Source: Azonexaceae bacterium
GTDB taxonomy: Bacteria; Pseudomonadota; Gammaproteobacteria; Burkholderiales; Rhodocyclaceae
Reading direction: 5' to 3'
Length of the DNA stretch: 15,458 nt
Assembly: GCA_009469685.1 (NCBI GenBank)
Contig: SSTA01000317.1
Coordinates: 1-15,458 of the forward strand
Of this stretch, positions 6,640 to 13,691 are shown piece after piece. Under the pieces are notes generated by a model. That model saw nothing but the letters and a program-made list of their open reading frames with translations, had not been told where the DNA came from and searched no databases. The translations under genes were made by a program, and so were the position numbers. Each line of letters begins with the position of its first letter. Position 1 is the stretch's first letter.

Positions 6640-7854
6640 ATGATTCCGGCTGACGTCGCCAGTCGCCTTAGGCTGATCCTACCCGACCAGCCGACCGCGC
6701 CTCAGGCTGCAATCCCCGCTCAGCAGTTGAAGGATGTACTGAGCGACCTGGTCCCCGGTCAGCGCGTCCTCGCAGAAATTCAGGCACTTCTGCCCAATGG
6801 CGCGTATCGGGCCGCAATCGCCCAGCGCGAAATCACGCTGGCCTTGCCCTTCTCGGCCAAACCCGGGGACACCCTGGAACTCGAAGTCGTAGAAAAGGAC
6901 AATGGTATCGCGCTGGCGGTAGTGGCCAACCGTTCCACTGCCGAACAGCTCTCCGCAGGGGAGTCATCCGCCTCCACCACCCTCAGTCCAGCCGGGCGTC
7001 TGATAGGCACGCTCATGGCTGAAATCGGGCAAACCGGGGAGAAAGCCCCTCCGGCAGTCCTCAACGCGAGCAAGCCGCTTGTCGCGGCGCCTCCCGACCA
7101 TGCTGCCGAACTGGCGCCCATCCTCAAAGATGCCTTGGTCAAGAGCGGCATGTTCTACGAGTCGCATCAAGCCCGCTGGGTCGCCGGCCAATTGCCCACG
7201 GCGGCCTTGCTGCAGGAACCCCAGGGCCAACATGCGCCTGCCCCGACTTCAGCATCGGCTCCGCCACCTCCTTCGGCTTCGACCAGCCCGTCGTCCATGC
7301 AAGAAAATCCTCAGGCAAGCAGCGCTCCAGAAGCTCGCGCGCAATCCGCCCCCCTTCCCCCGCAGACCAGCGTGGAAGGCGACGCCAGGCCTGCACCTGC
7401 GCTTTCAGAATCGACCCTTTCAGCGCTTGGAACCGGCCATGGGCGAGAGCCTGCGGGAGCGGGAACTCCCGTCGTGCCGGCCCCGCTGGCCCCTTTGGTC
7501 CAGCAGCAATTGGACGCCCTCGCCACCCAGGTCTTCTCCTGGCAGGGGCAGGTCTGGCCCGGTCAGACCATGGACTGGACCATCGAAGACTCCCCCGGAT
7601 CGCGCACTTCGCCAAATGAGGGCGAGGCTGCCGCCTGGACGACACGCCTGCGACTGAAACTTCCGCACTTGGGACTGGTCGATGCCACGCTGCATCTTGC
7701 CGATGGTAACGAAGTCTCTCTGGCCCTCGCCGTCTCCGACCCAGCTTCCCGCTCGATCCTCGCTGGCGAGGGTGAAGTCCTGATCCAGCGTTTCGCCGAT
7801 GCCGGTTTGCGCATCAGCGGATTGCGATTCGACCATGGCGCAGAGCCCGAGTGA
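6640..7854 (+). CDS. FliK-like flagellar hook-length control protein
   Basis: The 404-residue product has a globular N-terminal part (about 1-110, beta-rich, with PGQRVLAEIQ and KPGDTLELEVVEKDNG), a Pro/Ala/Ser-rich linker (about 185-270) and a C-terminal Flg_hook-type domain (about 290-404) with LRLKLPHLGLVDATLHL and ISGLRF near the end. FliK acts as a molecular ruler and, through this C-terminal domain, makes FlhB switch export from hook to filament substrates. Canonical fliK usually sits near fliJ-fliL in the fliF operon, whose start is in this window but whose later genes are not, so this may be a second FliK-type protein. It overlaps the next gene, an FlhB-domain homologue, by 20 bases, which supports a joint function. 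I leave the symbol blank because of possible paralogy. Confidence 0.82.
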   Translation: MIPADVASRLRLILPDQPTAPQAAIPAQQLKDVLSDLVPGQRVLAEIQALLPNGAYRAAIAQREITLALPFSAKPGDTLELEVVEKDNGIALAVVANRSTAEQLSAGESSASTTLSPAGRLIGTLMAEIGQTGEKAPPAVLNASKPLVAAPPDHAAELAPILKDALVKSGMFYESHQARWVAGQLPTAALLQEPQGQHAPAPTSASAPPPPSASTSPSSMQENPQASSAPEARAQSAPLPPQTSVEGDARPAPALSESTLSALGTGHGREPAGAGTPVVPAPLAPLVQQQLDALATQVFSWQGQVWPGQTMDWTIEDSPGSRTSPNEGEAAAWTTRLRLKLPHLGLVDATLHLADGNEVSLALAVSDPASRSILAGEGEVLIQRFADAGLRISGLRFDHGAEPE

Positions 7855-8122
7855 CCCCCGCCGCGAGGCGGTCGCCCTCGCCTATCGCCAGACGGACGCC
7901 GCGCCGCGCGTGGTTGCCCGGGGCCGGGGACTGGTCGCCGAAGAAATCATCTCTCGCGCCCGGGAGCACGGCGTCTACGTCCACGAGTCGCCCGAACTCG
8001 TCTCACTGCTCATGCAGGTGGACCTCGACGAGCACATTCCCCCCCAACTCTATCGCGCTGTAGCCGAATTGCTCGCCTGGCTCTATCGCCTGGACCAAGG
8101 CGGCGAGACACCACCCCCTTGA
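7835..8122 (+). CDS. FlhB cytoplasmic-domain homologue (export apparatus switch-like), soluble
   Basis: The product is 95 residues with the start set at ATG 7835, 20 bases inside the FliK-like gene; an earlier in-frame start at 7799 would add 12 residues unlike the family. The sequence EAVALAYRQTDAAPRVVARGRGLVA and then IPPQLYRAVAELLAWLYRLD aligns with the part of FlhB/YscU after the self-cleavage site. At the position of the catalytic N-P-T-H of FlhB it reads D-P-R-R (residues 7-10), so self-cleavage is not expected. There are no membrane segments, whereas true FlhB has four. Such stand-alone FlhB-C proteins are known in several bacteria; in E. coli and Salmonella they are absent. It likely binds FliK or the export gate, by inference. 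Confidence 0.85.
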   Translation: MAQSPSDPRREAVALAYRQTDAAPRVVARGRGLVAEEIISRAREHGVYVHESPELVSLLMQVDLDEHIPPQLYRAVAELLAWLYRLDQGGETPPP

Positions 8123-8176
8123 CCCTTCCGCCTTTGAGTTAAACTGCAGACCCCGGCCGTTCCGCACCCTCCCTTT

Positions 8177-8959
8177 TTGATCCCTTTGCCTCAACCACCC
8201 GCCCCCGAATTGGAGTTGGACCGTACCGACCTCTTCGGACGCTATCTTCTTAAGAACCGGGCCGACGTTCTCTTCGTGTTGCGCGCGCTGGCAATGCACA
8301 AGGCGCTAGTCACGGTCTATATCGATGCTTCGGGACACTTCTTTTTGTCCACCGTGCTGAAGATCAACGAGGAAGAAGACCGTCTATATCTCGATCCCGC
8401 CCAATCCGAAACCATGAACGATAGAGCGCTGAAGGCGGAGCGACCCGTCGTGACCGCGCAACTGGATCGGGTCAAAGTCCAGTTCCCCTTACCCGGTCTC
8501 GAATCCGTCAAGGACGGGGGCAATACCGTCTTGGCCGCACCACTCCCGCAGACGCTGCTCCGACTCCAGCGCCGCGAGTTCTTCCGCCTGGAAATTCCGG
8601 CGACGCCCATACTGCACTGTCAGCTGACGATTGCGCGACCGGATGGATCGCCTCTGCTCGAGGAATTCCGCGTTCTTGACCTCAGCGGCGGGGGCGTCTG
8701 TCTGGCGGTTCCGGAACGACTGGCCCCCTTGTTCGTCCCCGGCACGGTGACCGGACGCTGCCGCATCGCCCTGCCCGAAGAAGGCATCATCGGTGCATCG
8801 CTCCGGGTCTGCAGCGCCGTGCCCTACGAAGCGAACCGTGGCGCACCGATGTTACGGGTGGGATGCGAGTTTTCCGGTCTTCCGGGAGCCCAGCTCAGCC
8901 TGCTACAGCGCTACATCATGCGGCGGGAGCGGCAGGAATCGCGGCACCGGGCAGGCTAA
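8177..8959 (+). CDS. ycgR: YcgR-type flagellar brake, c-di-GMP-binding PilZ protein
   Basis: YcgR binds c-di-GMP and slows or biases the flagellar motor through the rotor/stator. The 260-residue product has the N-terminal YcgR-fold domain (about 20-125) and a C-terminal PilZ domain. Its c-di-GMP contacts are intact: RxxxR in QRREFFR (R133 and R137) and DLSGGG (D168, S170, G173). An in-frame stop at 8135-8137 limits the upstream end, and no ATG occurs before residue 40, so the start is TTG at 8177; there is no visible Shine-Dalgarno sequence, so the exact start is uncertain (another TTG at 8186). It lies 54 bases after the FlhB-like gene. Its presence ties this flagellum to second-messenger control. 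Confidence 0.88.
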   Translation: MIPLPQPPAPELELDRTDLFGRYLLKNRADVLFVLRALAMHKALVTVYIDASGHFFLSTVLKINEEEDRLYLDPAQSETMNDRALKAERPVVTAQLDRVKVQFPLPGLESVKDGGNTVLAAPLPQTLLRLQRREFFRLEIPATPILHCQLTIARPDGSPLLEEFRVLDLSGGGVCLAVPERLAPLFVPGTVTGRCRIALPEEGIIGASLRVCSAVPYEANRGAPMLRVGCEFSGLPGAQLSLLQRYIMRRERQESRHRAG

Positions 8960-9042
8960 ACCATGCGTGCTCCGATGGCCCAAGGACGCCCCGTTGGCAA
9001 GTCGCCCTCCCGACCACTCCGCACAGCCATACATCTCTCTCG

Positions 9043-10659
9043 ATGACTCGCCCCCGCCTCCCTGCGTTGTCCAGTCACGCGCTCCTGCTCGCGGGAGTCG
9101 GCTTTGTCGTCGCCTTTGGCAACTTCACTTTTTTTTCCCGGGTTCTTGCAGTCTTTCCGCCGCACGGAGCCGTCGTGCTCGGGCTGATTTCCCTCGTCGC
9201 CTCGCTGGCGGCGCTCACGACGCTCTTCCTGATTCCTTTGACCCTCGGGCGAGCCGTCAAGCCGGTATTGAGCGTCGTCCTCCTGCTGACCGCCTTGACC
9301 GCTTATTTCATGGACAGCTACGGCGTGGCCATCGGCACCGACATGCTGCGCAACGTTGCCGAAACGCAGTGGGCGGAGATTGCCGATCTGCTGACCCTGA
9401 AACTGCTCGTCTATTTGGTTTTGATCGGCATTCTCCCGGTCTGGCTGATTTGGCTGGTACCGATCAAATGGCGAGGCTGGCGGTGGGAAATCGGCGTCCG
9501 CCTGGGGCTTGCGCTCGCCCTGCTCCTCGTCATCGGAGCCGGCGTCATGGGTGCCGGGGATTTCTACGCGTCGTTCATCCGCGAGCACAAGGAGCTTCGC
9601 GCCTACGCCAATCCAGCTTACCCGCTGACCGCCGCAATCAAGTACGCCGGCATGAACCTCGGCTTCTCCGGCATTCAGTCGGACGTTTCGCCGATCGGTA
9701 CCGATGCCCAGATAGGCTCGTCCGATCACCACCGCGAACTCATTTTCCTGGTCGTCGGAGAGACCGCCCGCGCCGACCGGTTCTCGCTCAACGGCTACGC
9801 ACGCGACACAACACCGCGTCTACGAGCTGAAAAAGCCCTGAGCCTCACCAATTTCTGGGCTTGCGGTTCGTCAACGGCAGTATCGGTTCCCTGCATGTTC
9901 TCGTCCCTGGGCATGCAAAAGTTCGATCCCCGGCGCGCCCTCCAGCAGGAGAACCTGCTTGACGTCACCCAGCGGGCCGGTGTCAATGTGCTCTGGCTGG
10001 ACAACAATTCTAGTTCCAAGGGGGTGGCCGCGCGCGTCCCCTCGATCGACTACCGTACTCCCAAAAACAACCCACGCTGCGACACCGAGTGCCGCGACGT
10101 CGGCATGCTGGACTCGCTCCAGCAATACATCCGCGAACATCCCAAGGGGGACATCCTGATTGTCCTGCATCAGATGGGCAATCACGGACCGGCCTACTAC
10201 AAGCGTTATCCGCCCGAGTTCGAAAAATTTCTCCCGGCCTGTCACAACAACGACCTCACCCAGTGCTCGGTCGAGGAGATCGGCAATGCCTACGACAACG
10301 CCATCCTCTACACGGATTATTTCCTCGGTCAAGCCATCGAATTGCTGAAGGCCAACGATGCCGATTTTGAGACGACCCTGATCTATCTCAGCGACCACGG
10401 CGAGTCCCTCGGCGAAAACGGCATCTTCCTCCACGGTCTGCCGCGAGTCCTGGCTCCCGACAACCAGTTCCACGTTCCGGCAGTACTCTGGTTCGGTCCC
10501 GGCAACCCCGATGTGGACGTTGAGGCGCTCGCCGCGAAGCGCAACCTGCGCTTCACCCACGACAACCTCTTCCATACCGTACTGGGATTGCTGGAAGTCG
10601 AGACTTCGGTCTATCGAAAGGAACTGGACATCCTCGACGGTGCCCGCAGGCCAGAATGA
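9043..10659 (+). CDS. eptA: Phosphoethanolamine transferase, EptA/sulfatase family
   Basis: An inner-membrane enzyme that moves phosphoethanolamine from phosphatidylethanolamine, usually to lipid A. The 538-residue product has about five N-terminal membrane helices (residues 10-175; the first is SHALLLAGVGFVVAFGNFTF) and a periplasmic alkaline-phosphatase-like domain. Metal and catalytic residues match characterised EptA/MCR enzymes: E240 in VVGETARAD, nucleophile T278 in CGSSTAVSVPCMFS, HQMGNHGPAYYKRYP, D451 and H452 in LSDHGESLGE. Cysteine pairs at C274/C284, the CDTEC motif and C405-region/NDLTQC also fit the family's disulfides. I place the start at ATG 9043 before the first helix; the frame also opens at 8863, which would overlap ycgR. 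It follows ycgR by 83 bases. It might modify LPS or, as in Campylobacter, a flagellar rod protein. Confidence 0.92.
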   Translation: MTRPRLPALSSHALLLAGVGFVVAFGNFTFFSRVLAVFPPHGAVVLGLISLVASLAALTTLFLIPLTLGRAVKPVLSVVLLLTALTAYFMDSYGVAIGTDMLRNVAETQWAEIADLLTLKLLVYLVLIGILPVWLIWLVPIKWRGWRWEIGVRLGLALALLLVIGAGVMGAGDFYASFIREHKELRAYANPAYPLTAAIKYAGMNLGFSGIQSDVSPIGTDAQIGSSDHHRELIFLVVGETARADRFSLNGYARDTTPRLRAEKALSLTNFWACGSSTAVSVPCMFSSLGMQKFDPRRALQQENLLDVTQRAGVNVLWLDNNSSSKGVAARVPSIDYRTPKNNPRCDTECRDVGMLDSLQQYIREHPKGDILIVLHQMGNHGPAYYKRYPPEFEKFLPACHNNDLTQCSVEEIGNAYDNAILYTDYFLGQAIELLKANDADFETTLIYLSDHGESLGENGIFLHGLPRVLAPDNQFHVPAVLWFGPGNPDVDVEALAAKRNLRFTHDNLFHTVLGLLEVETSVYRKELDILDGARRPE

Positions 10660-10667
10660 CTGGCCTG
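10647..10667. terminator. Hairpin between convergent eptA and fliE, possible two-way terminator
   Basis: CAGGCCA (10647-10653) pairs perfectly with TGGCCTG (10661-10667) over 7 bases, spanning the eptA stop. Only 17 bases separate it from the fliE stop, and a further CAGGCCT copy sits at 10679-10685 that could compete for pairing. No T-run flanks it on either strand, so this is only a candidate. Confidence 0.35.
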
Positions 10668-10684
10668 GAGTCTGCTGACAGGCC

Positions 10685-11008
10685 TCAAACCTGCATGTTC
10701 ATGACTTCCTGGTAGGCCGTCACCAATTTGTTGCGCACCTGGACCATCTCCTGGAACGAGATGCTGGCGGTCTGCAGAGCGATCATGACCTCGTGGAGAT
10801 TCTGCGAGGTATCGCCGGCGGCAAGTTTTTCCGCCATCCCGTGGGCTTCGACCTGGGTGGCATTGACCTTGTCGATGGATTGTTTGAGCACCTGGGCAAA
10901 GTCCGGTCCGCCCGCAGGAGAAGCCGCCGCATCAGCGGTCTTGCCTGCGGCCTGGGCTGCGGTCGTCCGCAGCACGCTCAGCATGTCCTCGATTCCCTTG
11001 GTGTCCAT
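10685..11008 (-). CDS. fliE: Flagellar hook-basal body protein FliE (MS ring-rod junction)
   Basis: FliE joins the MS ring to the proximal rod and is among the first axial proteins exported. The 107-residue product has the standard C-terminal helix pair, with SFQEMVQVRNKLVTAYQEVMNMQV-type residues (84-107) unmistakable, and NLHEVMIALQTASISFQE before it. Typical length is 100-110. GGGAG lies about nine bases before the ATG. It runs opposite to fliF and is 2.7 kb away, whereas in many bacteria fliE is the first gene of the fliF operon. It has its own sigma-54 promoter and meets eptA tail to tail with a 25-base gap. Confidence 0.96.
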   Translation of the reverse strand: MDTKGIEDMLSVLRTTAAQAAGKTADAAASPAGGPDFAQVLKQSIDKVNATQVEAHGMAEKLAAGDTSQNLHEVMIALQTASISFQEMVQVRNKLVTAYQEVMNMQV

Positions 11009-11055
11009 GATACTTGCTCCCGACCGTCGCCGGCCTTTCGATACCTTCTGATCCT

Positions 11056-11071
11056 AGCAAACCTCGGGCCA
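11056..11071 (-). promoter_or_regulatory. Sigma-54 (RpoN) promoter of fliE
   Basis: On the minus strand this reads TGGCCCGAGGTTTGCT, one mismatch from the sigma-54 consensus TGGCACG-N4-TTGCW, with the invariant GG and GC exactly 10 bases apart. The predicted start is near 11045, giving a leader of about 37 bases before the fliE ATG. The site begins 2 bases past the fleR stop codon. An RpoN promoter needs an NtrC-type activator; FleR, encoded immediately upstream, is the obvious candidate. Confidence 0.88.
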
Positions 11072-11073
11072 GA

Positions 11074-12405
11074 TTACCCGGAAAAATAACCTTCGTCGCG
11101 ATATTGTTGCAGCTTGTAGCGCAGGGTGCGCTCGGAGATCCCCAGACGCTCGACGGCAAGCTTGCGGGAACCGCCGACCTCGGCAAGGGTACGAAGAATG
11201 TGGTCGCGCTCCAGATCCTTCATGTTGTCGGGCTTGACCGGGGATTCGCCCACTTCTGCTGCAGCCGGCCGCAAAGCCTCGGCGAGGCCCAGATGCTCGG
11301 GCTCGATGGTGGCTCCCGGGGCAAGAATCAATGCCCGCTGGACGACGTTTTCCAGCTCGCGCACGTTGCCCGGCCAGGGGTGGGCACGCAATGCGGCTTC
11401 CGCCGGGGCCGAAAGCCTCAGCCCGCGACGCCCGAAGCGCTCGCCATGGACGGCAACAAACCGCCGGGCCAGCGGCACGATGTCTTCGGGCCTTTGCCGC
11501 AAGGCAGGAATCGCAACCGGGAAGACATTCAAACGGTAGTAGAGATCTTCCCGGAATGCACCTTTGGCCACTGCTTCCCGCAAATCCCGGTTGGAGGTGG
11601 CGATGACCCGGATGTCCAGAGCCACAGGCTGCTTGCCTCCCACGCGCTCGACTTCCCTTTCCTGGAGGACGCGCAGCAGCTTCGCCTGGAGCGGCAGCGA
11701 CATTTCGGTGACTTCGTCTAGAAGCAAGGTGCCTTTCTGGGCTTGCTCGAATTTACCGGCCTGGGCCTGCTGAGCGCCGGTAAAAGCCCCCTTCTCGTAG
11801 CCGAAAAGCGTGGCTTCGAGCAGGCTTTCAGGAATCGCCGCACAGTTGATGGCCACGAAGGGACCGTCGCGGCGTGCCGAATGGCGATGGATGTGGCGAG
11901 CGACGATTTCCTTGCCGACGCCGGACTCGCCGTTCAGGAGCACGGTGGCGTCGGTCTGGGCGACCCGGGCGGCCAGCGCGAAAAATTCACGGCTTGCGGC
12001 GTCTTCGGCGACGGCGCCCAAGGCGGAATCGCTCTCGGGGAGGCGGTAGCGATCGACAACCGCCAGCAGGGCCGCCGGTTCGAAGGGCTTGAGCAGAAAA
12101 TCGCAGGCACCAGAACGCATGGCATCGACGGCCTTCTCGACCTCGGCATAGGCGGTCATCAGGACGACCGGCAAGTGCGGAAGGCGCCTGCGAATCGCCT
12201 TCAATAGCGCGATTCCGTCCATGGGCACCATGCGCACGTCGCTGACGACGATGGAAAACGCCTGCGCCTCCAGAGCCCGCAATGCCGCCTCGCCGCCGTC
12301 GGCAGCCACAAAGCTGCGGCCCGCGAGTTCGAGGGTATCGCAGAGGGCCTCGCGCAGGCTGGGATCGTCCTCGACGACCAGGATGGGCAGGGTGGAATTG
12401 CTCAT
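11074..12405 (-). CDS. fleR: Sigma-54-dependent response regulator, FleR/FlrC type
   Basis: The 443-residue NtrC-type activator turns on sigma-54 flagellar promoters when phosphorylated by FleS. An N-terminal receiver has acidic pocket D13-D14, phospho-acceptor D56 (VVSDVRM), T84 and K106 (LLKP). The AAA+ domain (about 135-365) has Walker A GESGVGKE (159-166), the sigma-54 contact loop GAFTGA (206-211) and Walker B LLLDE (227-231), plus the arginine-rich FREDLYYRLNVFP. A Fis-type HTH ends the protein (LAEVGGSRKLAVERLGISERTLRYKL). The start ATG at 12405 opens with MSNSTLPILVVEDD, a normal receiver start, and overlaps the fleS stop as ATGA. A frame upstream of it is a shadow of fleS. The target fliE promoter lies just after its stop. 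Confidence 0.95.
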   Translation of the reverse strand: MSNSTLPILVVEDDPSLREALCDTLELAGRSFVAADGGEAALRALEAQAFSIVVSDVRMVPMDGIALLKAIRRRLPHLPVVLMTAYAEVEKAVDAMRSGACDFLLKPFEPAALLAVVDRYRLPESDSALGAVAEDAASREFFALAARVAQTDATVLLNGESGVGKEIVARHIHRHSARRDGPFVAINCAAIPESLLEATLFGYEKGAFTGAQQAQAGKFEQAQKGTLLLDEVTEMSLPLQAKLLRVLQEREVERVGGKQPVALDIRVIATSNRDLREAVAKGAFREDLYYRLNVFPVAIPALRQRPEDIVPLARRFVAVHGERFGRRGLRLSAPAEAALRAHPWPGNVRELENVVQRALILAPGATIEPEHLGLAEALRPAAAEVGESPVKPDNMKDLERDHILRTLAEVGGSRKLAVERLGISERTLRYKLQQYRDEGYFSG

Positions 12406-13583
12406 GAATTGGAAGGCTCGGTCATAGCGATGGGAAGGTGGACGATGAACTCGGCACCGGCACCGGGCTGGGAGCGCAATTCGATGCGGCCCCCGTGAGC
12501 GCGGGCGACACCCACGGCGATGGGCAAGCCAAGGCCGGTGCCGAGACCCCGCGTGGTAAAGAAGGGCTCGAAGATGCGCTGCTGGATTTCGAGCCCGATC
12601 CCCGGCCCGTCGTCGATCACCGCGATGGCAACTCCGTCGCCCGACCGGCAGGCGGAGAGGCAAATCTTGCCGCCCCCGGCAAGCGCCTGGAGGGCATTCT
12701 CGAGGAGGCTCACCAGGGCGCCGAAAAGGGCCTTGCGCCCCCCCACCAGCACGGCTCCGGCACTTTCGTCACGCACCTCGAAAGCGATGCCCTGCTCTCG
12801 AACGAGGGGCTCGACCGTCGCTGCGGCATCGGCCAGCAGTTCGCCCACCGGGATGACGTCGCGGCCTATGCTCTCGCCGCGGGCGAAGAGCAAGACATCC
12901 TGGATCAGACGCTCGAGTCGACGCAACTGGCCGGCCGCCTTGTCGGCGAACTTGGCGCGGGCCTCGTCGGCCAGGCCAGGCTGCCCCAGATTGCCTGTAT
13001 AAAGCAGGGCCGCTGCCAGGGGAGTGCGCAATTGATGGGCGAGAGACGCCGCCATTTCACCCATGGCTGCCAGGCGCTGATGGCGCTCCAATTCCGCCTT
13101 CATCCCGTGGGCTGCCGTGACGTCATGGACCAGGAGGATCTTCCCACCCCCCGCTGCCAATGCGCTCTCGGCCAAACTGACCCGGCGCTCGCCCACCAGC
13201 CACTCTCCGATGGCAAGGGTCGGTTCCAGGTGCGCCCGGGCCACATCGCCCCAGTGACTGCCGACGACGCCGTCTCCGAAGAGGGCACGCGCTGCCGGAT
13301 TGGCCTCGGTGACCCGGGCACCGCCGTCGAGGACCACGACTCCAGCGGGCAGCGCATCGAGGAGCAGGGAAAGGCGCTCGGAGAGGGCCTCTTTTTCGAC
13401 GAATTGTCGACGCAATTCCCCGTTCGCCACAGCCAGTTCCTCGGTGAGCGACGCGACCCGGGCCTGAAGGGCACCGTAAGCACTGGTCAGCTCCGCCGAG
13501 ACCTGGTTGAAGAGGTCGAAGGCCCGTTGCAGTTCGGCAGTCTTGCTGTCAGTATCGACAATCGTGGGGGCGGCGGGGGGCAT
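12402..13583 (-). CDS. fleS: FleS/FlrB-type flagellar sensor histidine kinase, cytoplasmic
   Basis: The 393-residue kinase phosphorylates FleR. A coiled-coil start (about 15-72) leads to a PAS domain (72-165: LLDALPAGVVVLD, ANPAARALFG), then HisKA with phospho-acceptor H183 in ASLAHQLRTPLAAAL, and a HATPase domain: N box LLENALQA (293-300), G1 DDGPGIG (324-330), F box FEPFFTT (338-344), G2 GLGTGLGL (346-353). There is no membrane segment, as in FlrB and FleS, so it senses a cytoplasmic cue, possibly the state of the export/basal body complex. The ATG at 13583 lacks a clear Shine-Dalgarno sequence and is followed by a run of C (coding strand). It overlaps fleR by 4 bases, so the two are co-translated. 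Confidence 0.95.
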   Translation of the reverse strand: MPPAAPTIVDTDSKTAELQRAFDLFNQVSAELTSAYGALQARVASLTEELAVANGELRRQFVEKEALSERLSLLLDALPAGVVVLDGGARVTEANPAARALFGDGVVGSHWGDVARAHLEPTLAIGEWLVGERRVSLAESALAAGGGKILLVHDVTAAHGMKAELERHQRLAAMGEMAASLAHQLRTPLAAALLYTGNLGQPGLADEARAKFADKAAGQLRRLERLIQDVLLFARGESIGRDVIPVGELLADAAATVEPLVREQGIAFEVRDESAGAVLVGGRKALFGALVSLLENALQALAGGGKICLSACRSGDGVAIAVIDDGPGIGLEIQQRIFEPFFTTRGLGTGLGLPIAVGVARAHGGRIELRSQPGAGAEFIVHLPIAMTEPSNS

Positions 13584-13691
13584 TGAAAAAGTATGGCGGC
13601 AATCCGGCCCGGCTAATATAGAATATTTCTAGCAAAATTGGGCTTCCTGATTGATTCTGCTTCTGTTTTACACACTCTGATTCCAGGCTAG
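13584..13691. promoter_or_regulatory. Divergent fleS-fliF intergenic region with an A/T-rich inverted repeat
   Basis: The 108-base gap must hold promoters for both fleS-fleR (-) and the fliF operon (+). The clearest structure is a 13-base inverted repeat TAGAA-TAT-TTCTA at 13619-13631, nearly central and in an A/T-rich patch. A GG-N10-GC spacing at 13595-13608 on the plus strand (TGGCGGCAATCCGGCC) has the sigma-54 invariants but few other consensus bases. I cannot identify either promoter with confidence. Confidence 0.4.

Noticed and set aside
8140..8163. TAAA...GCCG upstream of ycgR resembling a sigma-28 promoter
   Set aside because: Spacing between the two elements is about three bases too short and the -10 half is poor.
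8863..9042. Upstream extension of eptA by 60 codons
   Set aside because: It would overlap ycgR by 97 bases, and the extra residues are unlike any EptA N-terminus; the membrane helix begins just after ATG 9043.
13565..13580. G-rich tract (runs of five and six G) at the start of fleS, possible phase-variation switch
   Set aside because: Phase variation of flagellar two-component genes is known in Campylobacter, but runs of six are too short to suggest frequent slippage in a GC-rich genome.
12438..13586. Long plus-strand open frame of 382 codons opposite fleS
   Set aside because: It mirrors a clear histidine kinase with all catalytic boxes; high GC creates long antisense frames. No protein family features are seen in it.
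13594..13609. Possible sigma-54 promoter for fliF (TGGCGGCAATCCGGCC)
   Set aside because: Has GG-N10-GC spacing but lacks the TT before GC and most other consensus bases; not called as a promoter.
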